A stretch of DNA of 64,000 nucleotides from NCBI RefSeq assembly GCF_010731615.1, contig NZ_AP022618.1, forward strand, positions 4,278,001 to 4,342,000. The letters run 5' to 3'. The position numbers and the translations under genes were made by a program. The stretch is from Mycolicibacterium insubricum. GTDB taxonomy: Bacteria > Actinomycetota > Actinomycetes > Mycobacteriales > Mycobacteriaceae. The stretch's first letter is position 1. Each line of letters begins with the position of its first letter. Shown here in pieces: positions 56,887 to 64,000 of the stretch. The notes below the pieces were generated by a model. That model had not been told where the DNA came from, did not search any database, and saw only the letters and a list, made by a program, of their open reading frames with translations.

Positions 56887-57743
56887 TGTTCATCATCGAT
56901 GATCTGCTCAACATCCTGCGCACCGATCGACGGTCCGCCAACGCCAAGGCGGTGATCACCGGTGCCGGTAGCGGCATCGGGCGGTCGTTCGCCCTCGAAC
57001 TCGCCCGCCGCGGCGGCGAAGTCATCTGCGCGGACATCGATCTGGAACGCGCGGTGGAAACCGTCGAGCTGATCGATGCGCTGCCCACCGGCCGGGCGTA
57101 CGCGGTGCACTGCGACGTCTCCGACCGCACCGCCGTCGAACAACTGGCGGACACCGCCGAGGAGATCTTTTCCGGCGCACCCACCCTGGTGATCAACAAC
57201 GCCGGGGTCGGCATCGGCGGAAAGCCCGTCGGCGACATCGGATTCGAGGACTGGAACTGGGCCCTCGGCATCAACCTGTGGGGTGTCGTCTACGGCTGCG
57301 AGGTCTTCACCCCGCGCCTGCGGGCGGCCGGCCGCGGCGGCATCATCAACGTCGCCTCGGCTGCCGGATTCGCCGCCGCGCCGTCGATGGCTGCCTACAA
57401 CGTGTCCAAGGCCGGTGTGATGTCCCTGTCGGAAACCCTGGCCGCGGAGCTCGACGACACCGACATCGCGGTGACGGTGCTGTGCCCCACCTTCGTCAAG
57501 ACGAACGTCTTCGACGACGGCCGAATCACCCCCGGCTCGATGAACCTCAGTAAGCAGCTGGCCCGGTGGACCGGATTGTCCGCCGACTCGGTGGCGGCCC
57601 GGACCCTCAACGCGCACGACGCCGGTCAGCTGTACGTGGTTCCGCAGGTTGACGCGACCGTCATCTGGCACCTGAAGCGGCACTTCCCGGCCCTCTACGT
57701 CCGCGGCGCCGGCCTGCTCGGCCGCCTGCTGCCTCAGAACTGA
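56886..57743 (+). CDS. Short-chain dehydrogenase/reductase (SadH-like)
   Basis: A 285-residue classical SDR. The NAD(P) motif is ITGAGSGIGRSFALELARRG, followed by INNAGVGIGG, the catalytic serine region NVASAAGFAA and the tyrosine-lysine pair in AYNVSKAG. The aspartate in VICADIDLE at the end of the second strand suggests NAD rather than NADP. The C-terminus resembles SadH, the SDR of the M. tuberculosis mymA operon. It overlaps the esterase stop (TGATG). Likely interconverts an alcohol and a ketone that the monooxygenase then uses; substrate not known. Confidence 0.9.
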   Translation: MFIIDDLLNILRTDRRSANAKAVITGAGSGIGRSFALELARRGGEVICADIDLERAVETVELIDALPTGRAYAVHCDVSDRTAVEQLADTAEEIFSGAPTLVINNAGVGIGGKPVGDIGFEDWNWALGINLWGVVYGCEVFTPRLRAAGRGGIINVASAAGFAAAPSMAAYNVSKAGVMSLSETLAAELDDTDIAVTVLCPTFVKTNVFDDGRITPGSMNLSKQLARWTGLSADSVAARTLNAHDAGQLYVVPQVDATVIWHLKRHFPALYVRGAGLLGRLLPQN

Positions 57744-57772
57744 CCACCCCGTCCCGCCGAAAGGAGCCGAAC

Positions 57773-58693
57773 ATGGCGATGGATATGGACAACATGCTGC
57801 AGATGATCAAGGACCGGCAGTGGGCCCTGGCCGACATCGACTGGGACGCACCGGGTGCCGACCTCATCGAGCCGGAGCTCTGGGCCAAGCTCAAGCCGTT
57901 CATGTCGGATCTGATGTGGATCGAGAACGTCGGCGCCCGCGGCTTCGCCGCGCTGGCCAGGAAGGCTCCGACCCCGACCCTCAAGAGCATCTACGAGCAT
58001 TTCCACGCCGAGGAACAAAAGCATGCCAACGCCGAGCTGGCACTGATGCGCCGGTGGGGCATGCTCGACAACGACGAGATCCCCGCACCGAACGTCAACG
58101 TCCAGCTGGTGATCAACTGGCTGGACCGGTATTCCGACGACATGGAGCTGAGTTTCCTGGGCACCGTCATCCCGATGCTCGAGGTGGCACTGGACGGGGC
58201 ACTGATCAAGTTCATCACCGACGAGGTCAAGGATCCGGTCGCCCAGGAGGTCTTCCGGCGGATCAATTCCGACGAATCACGGCACCTGGCTGTCGATTTC
58301 GAGGTGATGGACATCCTCGGCCAGGCCGACATGCGCACGCTGCTCATCGAGCTGGTCGGCGGCTGGATCAAGCCCACCTTCCTGATCGGTGTACTCAGTT
58401 ACTTCCCGCTGCTCAACAAGATGCGCGACAACATCGTCGCCATGGGCGTCGATGAGGAGCGGCTCTACCAGGCCATGCGCCGCTACCGAAGCGTCGGTGA
58501 ACGGAGTGCGTTCACCCGCCGGCTGCCGATGTACCGGATCGTGTCCTGGCAGGCCCGCAAGGTGATCGACCGGACGTCGAAATATCACTGGCTGGCGGAC
58601 TCCCTGGTGGTGGCCACCAACCTGATCCCGATGCCGCTGGTCCACCGAACGCCGACGTGGTCACAGGAGCTGACCTACGAGCCGGTCGCCTGA
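57773..58693 (+). CDS. Ferritin-like di-iron protein, probable hydroxylase or oxygenase
   Basis: A 306-residue helical protein with two E-x-x-H motifs, HFHAEEQKHANAEL and NSDESRHLAVDFEV, each on a long helix, plus candidate acidic ligands in MWIENVGARG and PMLEVALDG. This is the pattern of a carboxylate-bridged di-iron centre in a ferritin-like bundle. C-terminal hydrophobic stretches suggest membrane contact. Similar proteins accompany monooxygenases in mycobacterial lipid operons. RBS AAAGGAGCC precedes the ATG at 57773; 29 bp from the SDR and 14 bp from the monooxygenase. The reaction is not known. Confidence 0.82.
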   Translation: MAMDMDNMLQMIKDRQWALADIDWDAPGADLIEPELWAKLKPFMSDLMWIENVGARGFAALARKAPTPTLKSIYEHFHAEEQKHANAELALMRRWGMLDNDEIPAPNVNVQLVINWLDRYSDDMELSFLGTVIPMLEVALDGALIKFITDEVKDPVAQEVFRRINSDESRHLAVDFEVMDILGQADMRTLLIELVGGWIKPTFLIGVLSYFPLLNKMRDNIVAMGVDEERLYQAMRRYRSVGERSAFTRRLPMYRIVSWQARKVIDRTSKYHWLADSLVVATNLIPMPLVHRTPTWSQELTYEPVA

Positions 58694-58707
58694 AAGAGGT
58701 TCAGGAT

Positions 58708-60192
58708 ATGACGATTTCCGTAGCCATCATCGGTGCCGGCTTCGCCGGTATCGGCGCCGCCATCCGCCTCAAGGACCGGGGCATCACCGACTTCGTGATC
58801 TACGAGCGGGACACCCGAGTCGGCGGAACCTGGCGCGACAACACCTATCCCGGTGCGGCGTGTGACATCCCGTCGCACCTGTACTCCTACAGTTTTGCGC
58901 CGAAGCCGGACTGGTCGCACACCTACTCGGGCAGCGCCGAGATCCTGGAGTACATCGACCACATGGTGGAGTCCTCCGGCGTGGCCGAGCATATCCGTTT
59001 CGGGCACACCGTCGACGGCGTCGCCTACGACGCCGAGGCCGGCGAGTGGATCATCGACTTCGCCGAGCACCAGCCGCTCCGGGCCCGCTGCGTCATCGTC
59101 GCATCGGGACCGCTGTCCAACGCAAGTTTCCCGAACATCCCCGGGATCGACGACTATGAGGGCCACAAGATCCACAGCGCCCGGTGGGACCACGACTACG
59201 CCTTCACCGGCAAGCGCGTCGCCGTCGTCGGCACCGGCGCGAGCGGCGTACAGATCATTCCCGAGCTGGTGAAGGTCGCCGACTCGGTGAAGGTGTTCCA
59301 GCGCACCCCCGGCTGGGTGCTGCCGCGCCTCAATGCGCGCACCAGCAGCCTGTTCAAGCGGATCCTCACGGATGTGCCGCTGGCACAGAAGGCGGTGCGC
59401 GCGGCCTGGTACTGGGGCCACGAGTCGGTAGCCCTCGGCGTCGTGTGGGACACCCCGCTGACCCGCCTGGTGGAGACCCTCAGCACGGCCAACCTCCGCC
59501 TGCAGGTGAAGGATCCGTGGCTGCGCCGGCAGTTGACCCCGGATTTCTCCGCCGGGTGCAAACGCCTGCTGATGACCAGCGAGTACTACCCGGCGCTACA
59601 GGCCGACAACTGCAAGCTGGTGACCTGGCCCATTGCCCGGTTGTCGGCCAAGGGAATCCGCACCGTCGAGGGCATCGAGCATCAATTCGACGCCATCGTG
59701 TTCGCCACCGGGTTCGACGTGTCCAAGGCGGGCACGCCCTTCCGGATCACCGGCGCCGACGGCAGGGACCTGGCGTCGGAGTGGAGCCGCGGTGCGTTCG
59801 CCTACCGCAGCGTCGCGGTCTCCGGCTACCCGAACCTCTACTTCACCTTCGGGCCGAATTCCGGCCCCGGGCACAACTCGGCACTGGTGTACATGGAGGC
59901 CCAGATCGACTACATCGTCGAGGCGATCTCCAAGCTGTTCCAGTTCGGCTGGAAGGCACTCGATGTGCGGCCCGAGGCTCAGGACCGCTACAACGAGAAC
60001 ATCCAGCAGCGGTTGCAGTCCACCACCTGGAATTCCGGATGCCAGAGTTGGTACCTGACCGAGGACGGCTTCAACGCGACGATGTTCCCCGGCTTTGCGA
60101 CGCAGTACGTCAACCAGCTGAAGACGGTGGATCTCGACGACTTCAAGATCACCGCCGCGCAGTCGCAGTCCGGCCTGGTCCCGGCTGGATAG
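58708..60192 (+). CDS. Baeyer-Villiger-type flavin monooxygenase (MymA/EthA-like)
   Basis: A 494-residue class B flavoprotein monooxygenase. The FAD motif is VAIIGAGFAGIGAAIRLKDR, the NADP motif VAVVGTGASGVQIIPELVKV, and between them the Baeyer-Villiger fingerprint YEGHKIHSARWD (F/Y-x-G-x3-H-x3-W-D). GGTWRDNTYPGAACDIPSHL is also typical. It should insert one oxygen next to a carbonyl, or oxidise S or N. Start is the ATG at 58708, with AAAGAGG upstream. Gene order resembles the M. tuberculosis mymA-lipR-sadH cluster, though the regulators differ. The TAG stop forms part of the next gene's -10 hexamer. Confidence 0.93.
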   Translation: MTISVAIIGAGFAGIGAAIRLKDRGITDFVIYERDTRVGGTWRDNTYPGAACDIPSHLYSYSFAPKPDWSHTYSGSAEILEYIDHMVESSGVAEHIRFGHTVDGVAYDAEAGEWIIDFAEHQPLRARCVIVASGPLSNASFPNIPGIDDYEGHKIHSARWDHDYAFTGKRVAVVGTGASGVQIIPELVKVADSVKVFQRTPGWVLPRLNARTSSLFKRILTDVPLAQKAVRAAWYWGHESVALGVVWDTPLTRLVETLSTANLRLQVKDPWLRRQLTPDFSAGCKRLLMTSEYYPALQADNCKLVTWPIARLSAKGIRTVEGIEHQFDAIVFATGFDVSKAGTPFRITGADGRDLASEWSRGAFAYRSVAVSGYPNLYFTFGPNSGPGHNSALVYMEAQIDYIVEAISKLFQFGWKALDVRPEAQDRYNENIQQRLQSTTWNSGCQSWYLTEDGFNATMFPGFATQYVNQLKTVDLDDFKITAAQSQSGLVPAG

Positions 60193-60195
60193 GAT
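60190..60195 (+). promoter_or_regulatory. -10 hexamer of the MerR gene
   Basis: TAGGAT contains the stop codon of the monooxygenase gene (TAG 60190-60192) and lies 6 nt before the GTG at 60202, allowing separate leaderless expression of the regulator. Confidence 0.45.
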
Positions 60196-60201
60196 GCCAC
60201 C

Positions 60202-60978
60202 GTGGCCGAGTACCGGATCGACGACCTGGCGCGAGAGGCGGGAACCACCACCCGCAACGTGCGCGTCTATCAGGAGAACGGACTGCTGACCCGGCCCCAG
60301 CGGCGCGGCCGGGTGGCGATCTACACCGATCGCCACCTGCGTCAACTGCAGGCCGTGACCCGGTTGCTCGGCGAAGGCTTCACCGTCAAACACATCCTCA
60401 AGTTCCTCACCGGCCTGCAGCGCGGACAGGAGCTGGTGGAGGTGCTGAATCTGGCCGACCTGGAGGAACTGGTCACCTCCCCGTGGTCGCATCCGGACAG
60501 CCGGACGATGTCGCTGGCGGAACTGCAGGATCGGCTCGGCGAACTGGACGCCGCGGCCCTGCGCCGACTGTGCGCCAACGGGGTGATCGAACCGGCCGGC
60601 GACGCGGACAGCTATCTGGTGCCCGATCGGCGAGTCATCGAGGACTACGCGGCGCTGATCGCCTGCGGCATGCCGCTGACGGAGGTGCTTAAGGCCTCCA
60701 CGGCGGTCGACAAGAAGCTGGACGCCGCGGCCCGCACCATCGCACACCACGGCTACGCCGAGATCGTCCGGCAACGCGGGGTGGGCTGGTATCCCTCCGA
60801 TGACACCGAATTGGCCTGGGCCGCCGAGATCATCGCGGTCATGCGCCGGGTCGCGGCCCGGTCTGCGCACGCCAGCCTGGACCGGGCGCTGGAGACCGCG
60901 GTACGCAACGAACTCCGCCGGTACAACGAGGCCGCCACGGCCGACTCCGTCCCCGATCTGAAGGCCGCCGCGGACTGA
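60202..60978 (+). CDS. MerR-family transcriptional regulator
   Basis: A 258-residue regulator. The N-terminal winged helix is AEYRIDDLAREAGTTTRNVR with the wing PQRRGRVAIYTDRHLRQL, typical MerR. The C-terminal ~180 residues form an effector-binding domain rather than a short metal-binding tail; no conserved cysteines are present, so metal sensing is unlikely. It is 9 bp downstream of the monooxygenase and probably controls the operon that starts at the 55840 palindrome, or itself. Such large MerR proteins often sense acyl or aromatic compounds. Confidence 0.88.
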   Translation: MAEYRIDDLAREAGTTTRNVRVYQENGLLTRPQRRGRVAIYTDRHLRQLQAVTRLLGEGFTVKHILKFLTGLQRGQELVEVLNLADLEELVTSPWSHPDSRTMSLAELQDRLGELDAAALRRLCANGVIEPAGDADSYLVPDRRVIEDYAALIACGMPLTEVLKASTAVDKKLDAAARTIAHHGYAEIVRQRGVGWYPSDDTELAWAAEIIAVMRRVAARSAHASLDRALETAVRNELRRYNEAATADSVPDLKAAAD

Positions 60979-60985
60979 TCCGTCG

Positions 60986-60991
60986 TAGGGT
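60986..60991 (+). promoter_or_regulatory. -10 hexamer of the alpha-mannosidase gene
   Basis: TAGGGT is 6 nt before the ATG at 60998 with no ribosome binding site between, giving a likely leaderless transcript. Confidence 0.5.
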
Positions 60992-60997
60992 CAGCAC

Positions 60998-63900
60998 ATG
61001 CATGACGATCGGCGACTGACCGAAGAGCGTCTCGACCGATTCGTGAACGGGTTCCTGAACGGAGCGGTGTACGGCGACAGCGCCCCCGTCGAGGTGACGG
61101 CGTGGCCGGTACCCGGCGAGCCCGTCCCGTTCGCCGAAGCGGTGCAGAACACGTTCACCCCGATCGCCGAGGGCACACCGTGGGGCGCCCCGTGGTCGAC
61201 GATGTGGCTGCACGTGACCGGCACTCCGCCGGCCGACTGGGCCACCCGTCACGGGCACGCCACCGAACTTCGGGTCGAGCTCGGCTTCACCGGCGGCCCC
61301 GGATTCAACGCCGAAGGGCTCGTTTACCGCGCCGACGGCACGCTGGTGAAGGGAATCTCGCCGTTCAATGCCTTCGTGCCGCTGGAACCCGGTGAACCCG
61401 TCAACCTCTATATCGAGGCGGCGGCCAACCCCGATCTCGGCGGCGATTTCGTCTCCCCCACCCCGCTCGGGGATACGACCACCGCCGGCCAGGATCCGCT
61501 GTACCGGCTAGGCCGCATCGACCTCGCGCAGCGTGATCTGACGGTCTGGGAACTGCAGCAGGACATCTGGACACTGTCCGGGCTCATGCATGAGCTGGGG
61601 TTCGACCTGCCGCGCCGGCTCGACATCCTGCGCTCCCTGGAGCGCATGCTCGACGCCGTCGACCCCGACGACATCCCCGGCACCGCCGCCGCGGGGCGCG
61701 CCGCACTGACCGAATGCCTTGCCCGGCCGGCCTATTCGAGTGCGCATCGGATCACCGCGGTGGGTCACGCCCATATCGACTCGGCCTGGCTGTGGCCGGT
61801 GCGGGAGACCGCCCGCAAGTGCGCCCGCACCTTCGCCAACGTGGTCGACCTGATGGACCGCGATCCGGGGTTCCGGTTCGCCTGCTCGTCGGCGCAGCAG
61901 TTCGCCTGGGTCAAACAGCGCCACCCCGACCTGTACGCACGGATCGCCGAGAAGGTGGCCGCCGGCCGGTTCATCCCGGTGGGCGGCATGTGGGTGGAGG
62001 CCGACACCAATATGCCCGGCGGCGAGGCGATGGCCCGCCAATTCGTCCTCGGCAAGCAGTTCTTCCTCGACGAGTTCGGCATCGACACCACCGAGGTCTG
62101 GCTGCCCGACTCCTTCGGCTACTCCGCGGCGATGCCGCAGATCGTCGCGGCGGCCGGGGCGCAGTACTTCTTGACCCAGAAGCTGTCCTGGAATCAGACC
62201 AACCGGATGCCGCATTCCACCTTCGTCTGGGAGGGCATCGACGGCACCGGGGTGTTCACCCACTTCCCTCCGGTGGACACCTACAACTCGAATCTCTCCG
62301 GCGCCGACCTGGCTCGGGCGCAACGCAACTACCGGGAATCCGGGGTTGCCAACAGCTCGCTGGTGCCGTTCGGCTGGGGCGACGGCGGCGGCGGTCCGAC
62401 CCGGGAGATGCTCGCCGCGGCGGCGCGCACCGCGTCGCTGGAGGGGTCCCCGACGGTGACCGTCGGCACACCGGAGCAGTTCTTCACCGCCGCGCGCGCC
62501 GAATACCCGAACCCGCCGCGCTGGTCGGGCGAGCTGTATCTGGAGTTCCACCGCGGCACCTACACCTCCCAGGCCAACACCAAGCAGGGCAACCGACGCA
62601 GCGAGCACCTGCTCCGCGAAGCCGAGCTGTGGTCGGCCACCGCAGCCGTGCGTACCGGATTCGACTATCCGGCAGCCGAACTGGAGGAGATCTGGCAGCT
62701 GGTCCTGCTGCAGCAGTTCCACGACATCCTGCCGGGCAGCTCGATCGCCTGGGTGCACCGCGACGCCGAACGCAACTACGCGGCGCTCGCCACCCGGCTG
62801 CAGGTGATCATCGACGACGCCACCCGGGCGCTGGCCGGCGCCGGAAACCGGCGGCTGGTGTTCAATGCGGCGCCGCACGCCCGCGACGGCGTCCCCGCGC
62901 TCGGGGCCGTCGCCGTCGAGCCCGCGGCGACGGTGACACCCGTTGCCGACGGGGACGGCTTTGTCCTCGACAACGGCGTCATCGCCGCCCGGCTCGACGC
63001 CCGGGGCCTGCTGGTGTCGCTGGTCGATGCGGCGTCGGGCCGGGAGGCGATGGCCGGCCCGGGCAACCTGCTGCAGCTGCACCGCGACATCCCGAATCAC
63101 TGGGAGGCGTGGGATATCGACGAGTTCTACCGGCACAACGTCACCGATCTGACCGGCGCGTCGCCGGTGGCGATCGCCGGTGACGCGGTCGAGATCCGGC
63201 GCTCATTCAGCAAATCGACTCTCATCCAACGCATTTCCCTGCGAATCGGCTCACCCGCGCTGGATATCGAACTGGACGTCGATTGGCATGAGCGGCAGAA
63301 GCTGCTCAAACTGGCCTTCCCGTTCGACGTGCACGCCGACCGCAGCGCCTCGGAAATCCAGTTCGGCCACGTGTTCCGTCCCACCCACGCCAACACCTCC
63401 TGGGACGCCGCCAAATTCGAGATCTGCGCACATCGCTGGGTGCACGTCGGCGAGCCGGGTTACGGGGTGGCGGTGGCCAACGACTCCACCTACGGACACG
63501 ACATCGTCCGCCGCGGCAACGACGCCACGGTGGTGCGGCTGTCGCTGCTGCGCGCCCCGCGCTATCCCGATCCGCAGGCCGACCAGGGCCGGCATCGCCT
63601 GAACATCTCGGTGCGGCCCGGGGCGGCCATCGGCGACGCCGTCGAGGAGGGTTACCGGCGCAACCTGACTCCGCGCATCGTGTCCGGCTCGGCCGAATCG
63701 GTGCAACCACTGATCACCGTGGACAACCCGGCGGTGATCGTCGAAGCGGTCAAGCTGGCCCAGGACGGCGGTGGCGACGTCGTCGTACGGCTCTACGAGT
63801 CCCGCGGCGGTCGCGCGGACGCAACGGTGCGGGCGAACTTCGGCTACCACGACGTCGTCGTCACCGACCTGCTGGAACGGGCGATCGAGGAGCCCCGCGC

Positions 63901-64000
63901 CGCCGGTGACGTCCGGCTGACGCTGCGCCCCTTCAAGATCGTGACGCTGCGCTTTTGTCGGGGCCCGCGCTCCTCCTCGCCGGCGGTACCGCACGGTGAT
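60998..64000 (+). CDS. Glycoside hydrolase family 38 alpha-mannosidase (3' end outside window)
   Basis: The frame is open from the ATG at 60998 to the window end, 1001 codons. It begins MHDDRRLTEERLDRFVNGFL. GH38 motifs are clear: zinc ligands in VGHAHIDSAWLWPVRET, the nucleophile aspartate in VWLPDSFGYSAAMPQ, and a further zinc-ligand histidine in LLQQFHDILPGSS. The C-terminal beta-domains follow, ending near LRLTLRPFKIVTLRF, so only a short tail is likely missing. It should remove alpha-linked mannose; M. tuberculosis Rv0648 is a larger relative. There is no signal peptide, which points to cytoplasmic turnover of mannosides. It follows the MerR gene by 19 bp but has its own -10 hexamer. Confidence 0.92.
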   Translation, partial: MHDDRRLTEERLDRFVNGFLNGAVYGDSAPVEVTAWPVPGEPVPFAEAVQNTFTPIAEGTPWGAPWSTMWLHVTGTPPADWATRHGHATELRVELGFTGGPGFNAEGLVYRADGTLVKGISPFNAFVPLEPGEPVNLYIEAAANPDLGGDFVSPTPLGDTTTAGQDPLYRLGRIDLAQRDLTVWELQQDIWTLSGLMHELGFDLPRRLDILRSLERMLDAVDPDDIPGTAAAGRAALTECLARPAYSSAHRITAVGHAHIDSAWLWPVRETARKCARTFANVVDLMDRDPGFRFACSSAQQFAWVKQRHPDLYARIAEKVAAGRFIPVGGMWVEADTNMPGGEAMARQFVLGKQFFLDEFGIDTTEVWLPDSFGYSAAMPQIVAAAGAQYFLTQKLSWNQTNRMPHSTFVWEGIDGTGVFTHFPPVDTYNSNLSGADLARAQRNYRESGVANSSLVPFGWGDGGGGPTREMLAAAARTASLEGSPTVTVGTPEQFFTAARAEYPNPPRWSGELYLEFHRGTYTSQANTKQGNRRSEHLLREAELWSATAAVRTGFDYPAAELEEIWQLVLLQQFHDILPGSSIAWVHRDAERNYAALATRLQVIIDDATRALAGAGNRRLVFNAAPHARDGVPALGAVAVEPAATVTPVADGDGFVLDNGVIAARLDARGLLVSLVDAASGREAMAGPGNLLQLHRDIPNHWEAWDIDEFYRHNVTDLTGASPVAIAGDAVEIRRSFSKSTLIQRISLRIGSPALDIELDVDWHERQKLLKLAFPFDVHADRSASEIQFGHVFRPTHANTSWDAAKFEICAHRWVHVGEPGYGVAVANDSTYGHDIVRRGNDATVVRLSLLRAPRYPDPQADQGRHRLNISVRPGAAIGDAVEEGYRRNLTPRIVSGSAESVQPLITVDNPAVIVEAVKLAQDGGGDVVVRLYESRGGRADATVRANFGYHDVVVTDLLERAIEEPRAAGDVRLTLRPFKIVTLRFCRGPRSSSPAVPHGD

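Noticed and set aside
61508..63136. 542-residue minus-strand frame at the right end
   Set aside because: It is the shadow of the GH38 alpha-mannosidase, whose zinc-site and nucleophile motifs are clear on the plus strand.

Overview
The window is chromosomal DNA from a high-GC mycobacterium, most likely a Mycolicibacterium-type environmental species. The evidence is gene content and order. From about 1.0 to 47.8 kb the genes follow the M. tuberculosis H37Rv block Rv0910 to Rv0857 in reversed orientation: Rv0909/Rv0910-like pair, ctpE, Rv0906, echA6, accD3, prrAB, Rv0897-like oxidoreductase, gltA2, then fprB, Rv0885-like, serC, sepH, Rv0881/Rv0882-like genes, Rv0876/Rv0875-like genes, cspB, rpfA, Rv0862/ercc3, fadB, fadA, dapC and Rv0857-like. 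These assignments come from remembered family sequences; no search was run.

Region by region: 0-1 kb holds the 3' part of a GAF histidine kinase. 1-6 kb holds a small SRPBCC/antitoxin-like pair, the CtpE P-type ATPase, an MBL-fold hydrolase and EchA6. 6-12 kb holds AccD3, the PrrA/PrrB two-component system, an FKBP isomerase and an FAD oxidoreductase. 12-15.7 kb holds citrate synthase, an MFS transporter and PdxH, with tandem repeats at gene ends. 15.7-19.5 kb is an insertion into the conserved order: a PknD-like kinase with an extracellular NHL propeller faces a lipoprotein that is itself an NHL propeller, followed by a frameshifted membrane-protein gene. 19.5-30.3 kb is mostly conserved housekeeping. 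30.3-32.1 kb is the rpfA locus with a CRP-like site and a ydaO-type (c-di-AMP) riboswitch. 32-36.4 kb carries the Rv0862-like protein and XPB helicase. 36.6-38.5 kb carries an MspA-family porin followed by two paralogous secreted proteins. 38.5-47.8 kb carries an LLM oxidoreductase, a 13E12/HNH protein under a LexA-like box, and the fadBA beta-oxidation operon.

47.9-64 kb is accessory: an AhpD-like gene behind a CsoR-type operator, exported proteins, hydrolases, a DipZ-like protein, and an Hsp20 gene divergent from an HspR-like MerR regulator. It continues with a five-gene run (LipR-like esterase, SadH-like SDR, di-iron protein, Baeyer-Villiger-type monooxygenase, MerR regulator) that starts at a 44-bp palindrome, and ends with a GH38 alpha-mannosidase cut by the window edge.

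Two themes cut across the window. At least a dozen genes have a TANNNT-like -10 hexamer 6-8 nt before the start codon, as expected for leaderless mRNAs. Several short repeat families sit between genes, and three tandem arrays each begin inside the last codons of the preceding gene. No rRNA, tRNA, CRISPR array, insertion sequence or prophage was seen.
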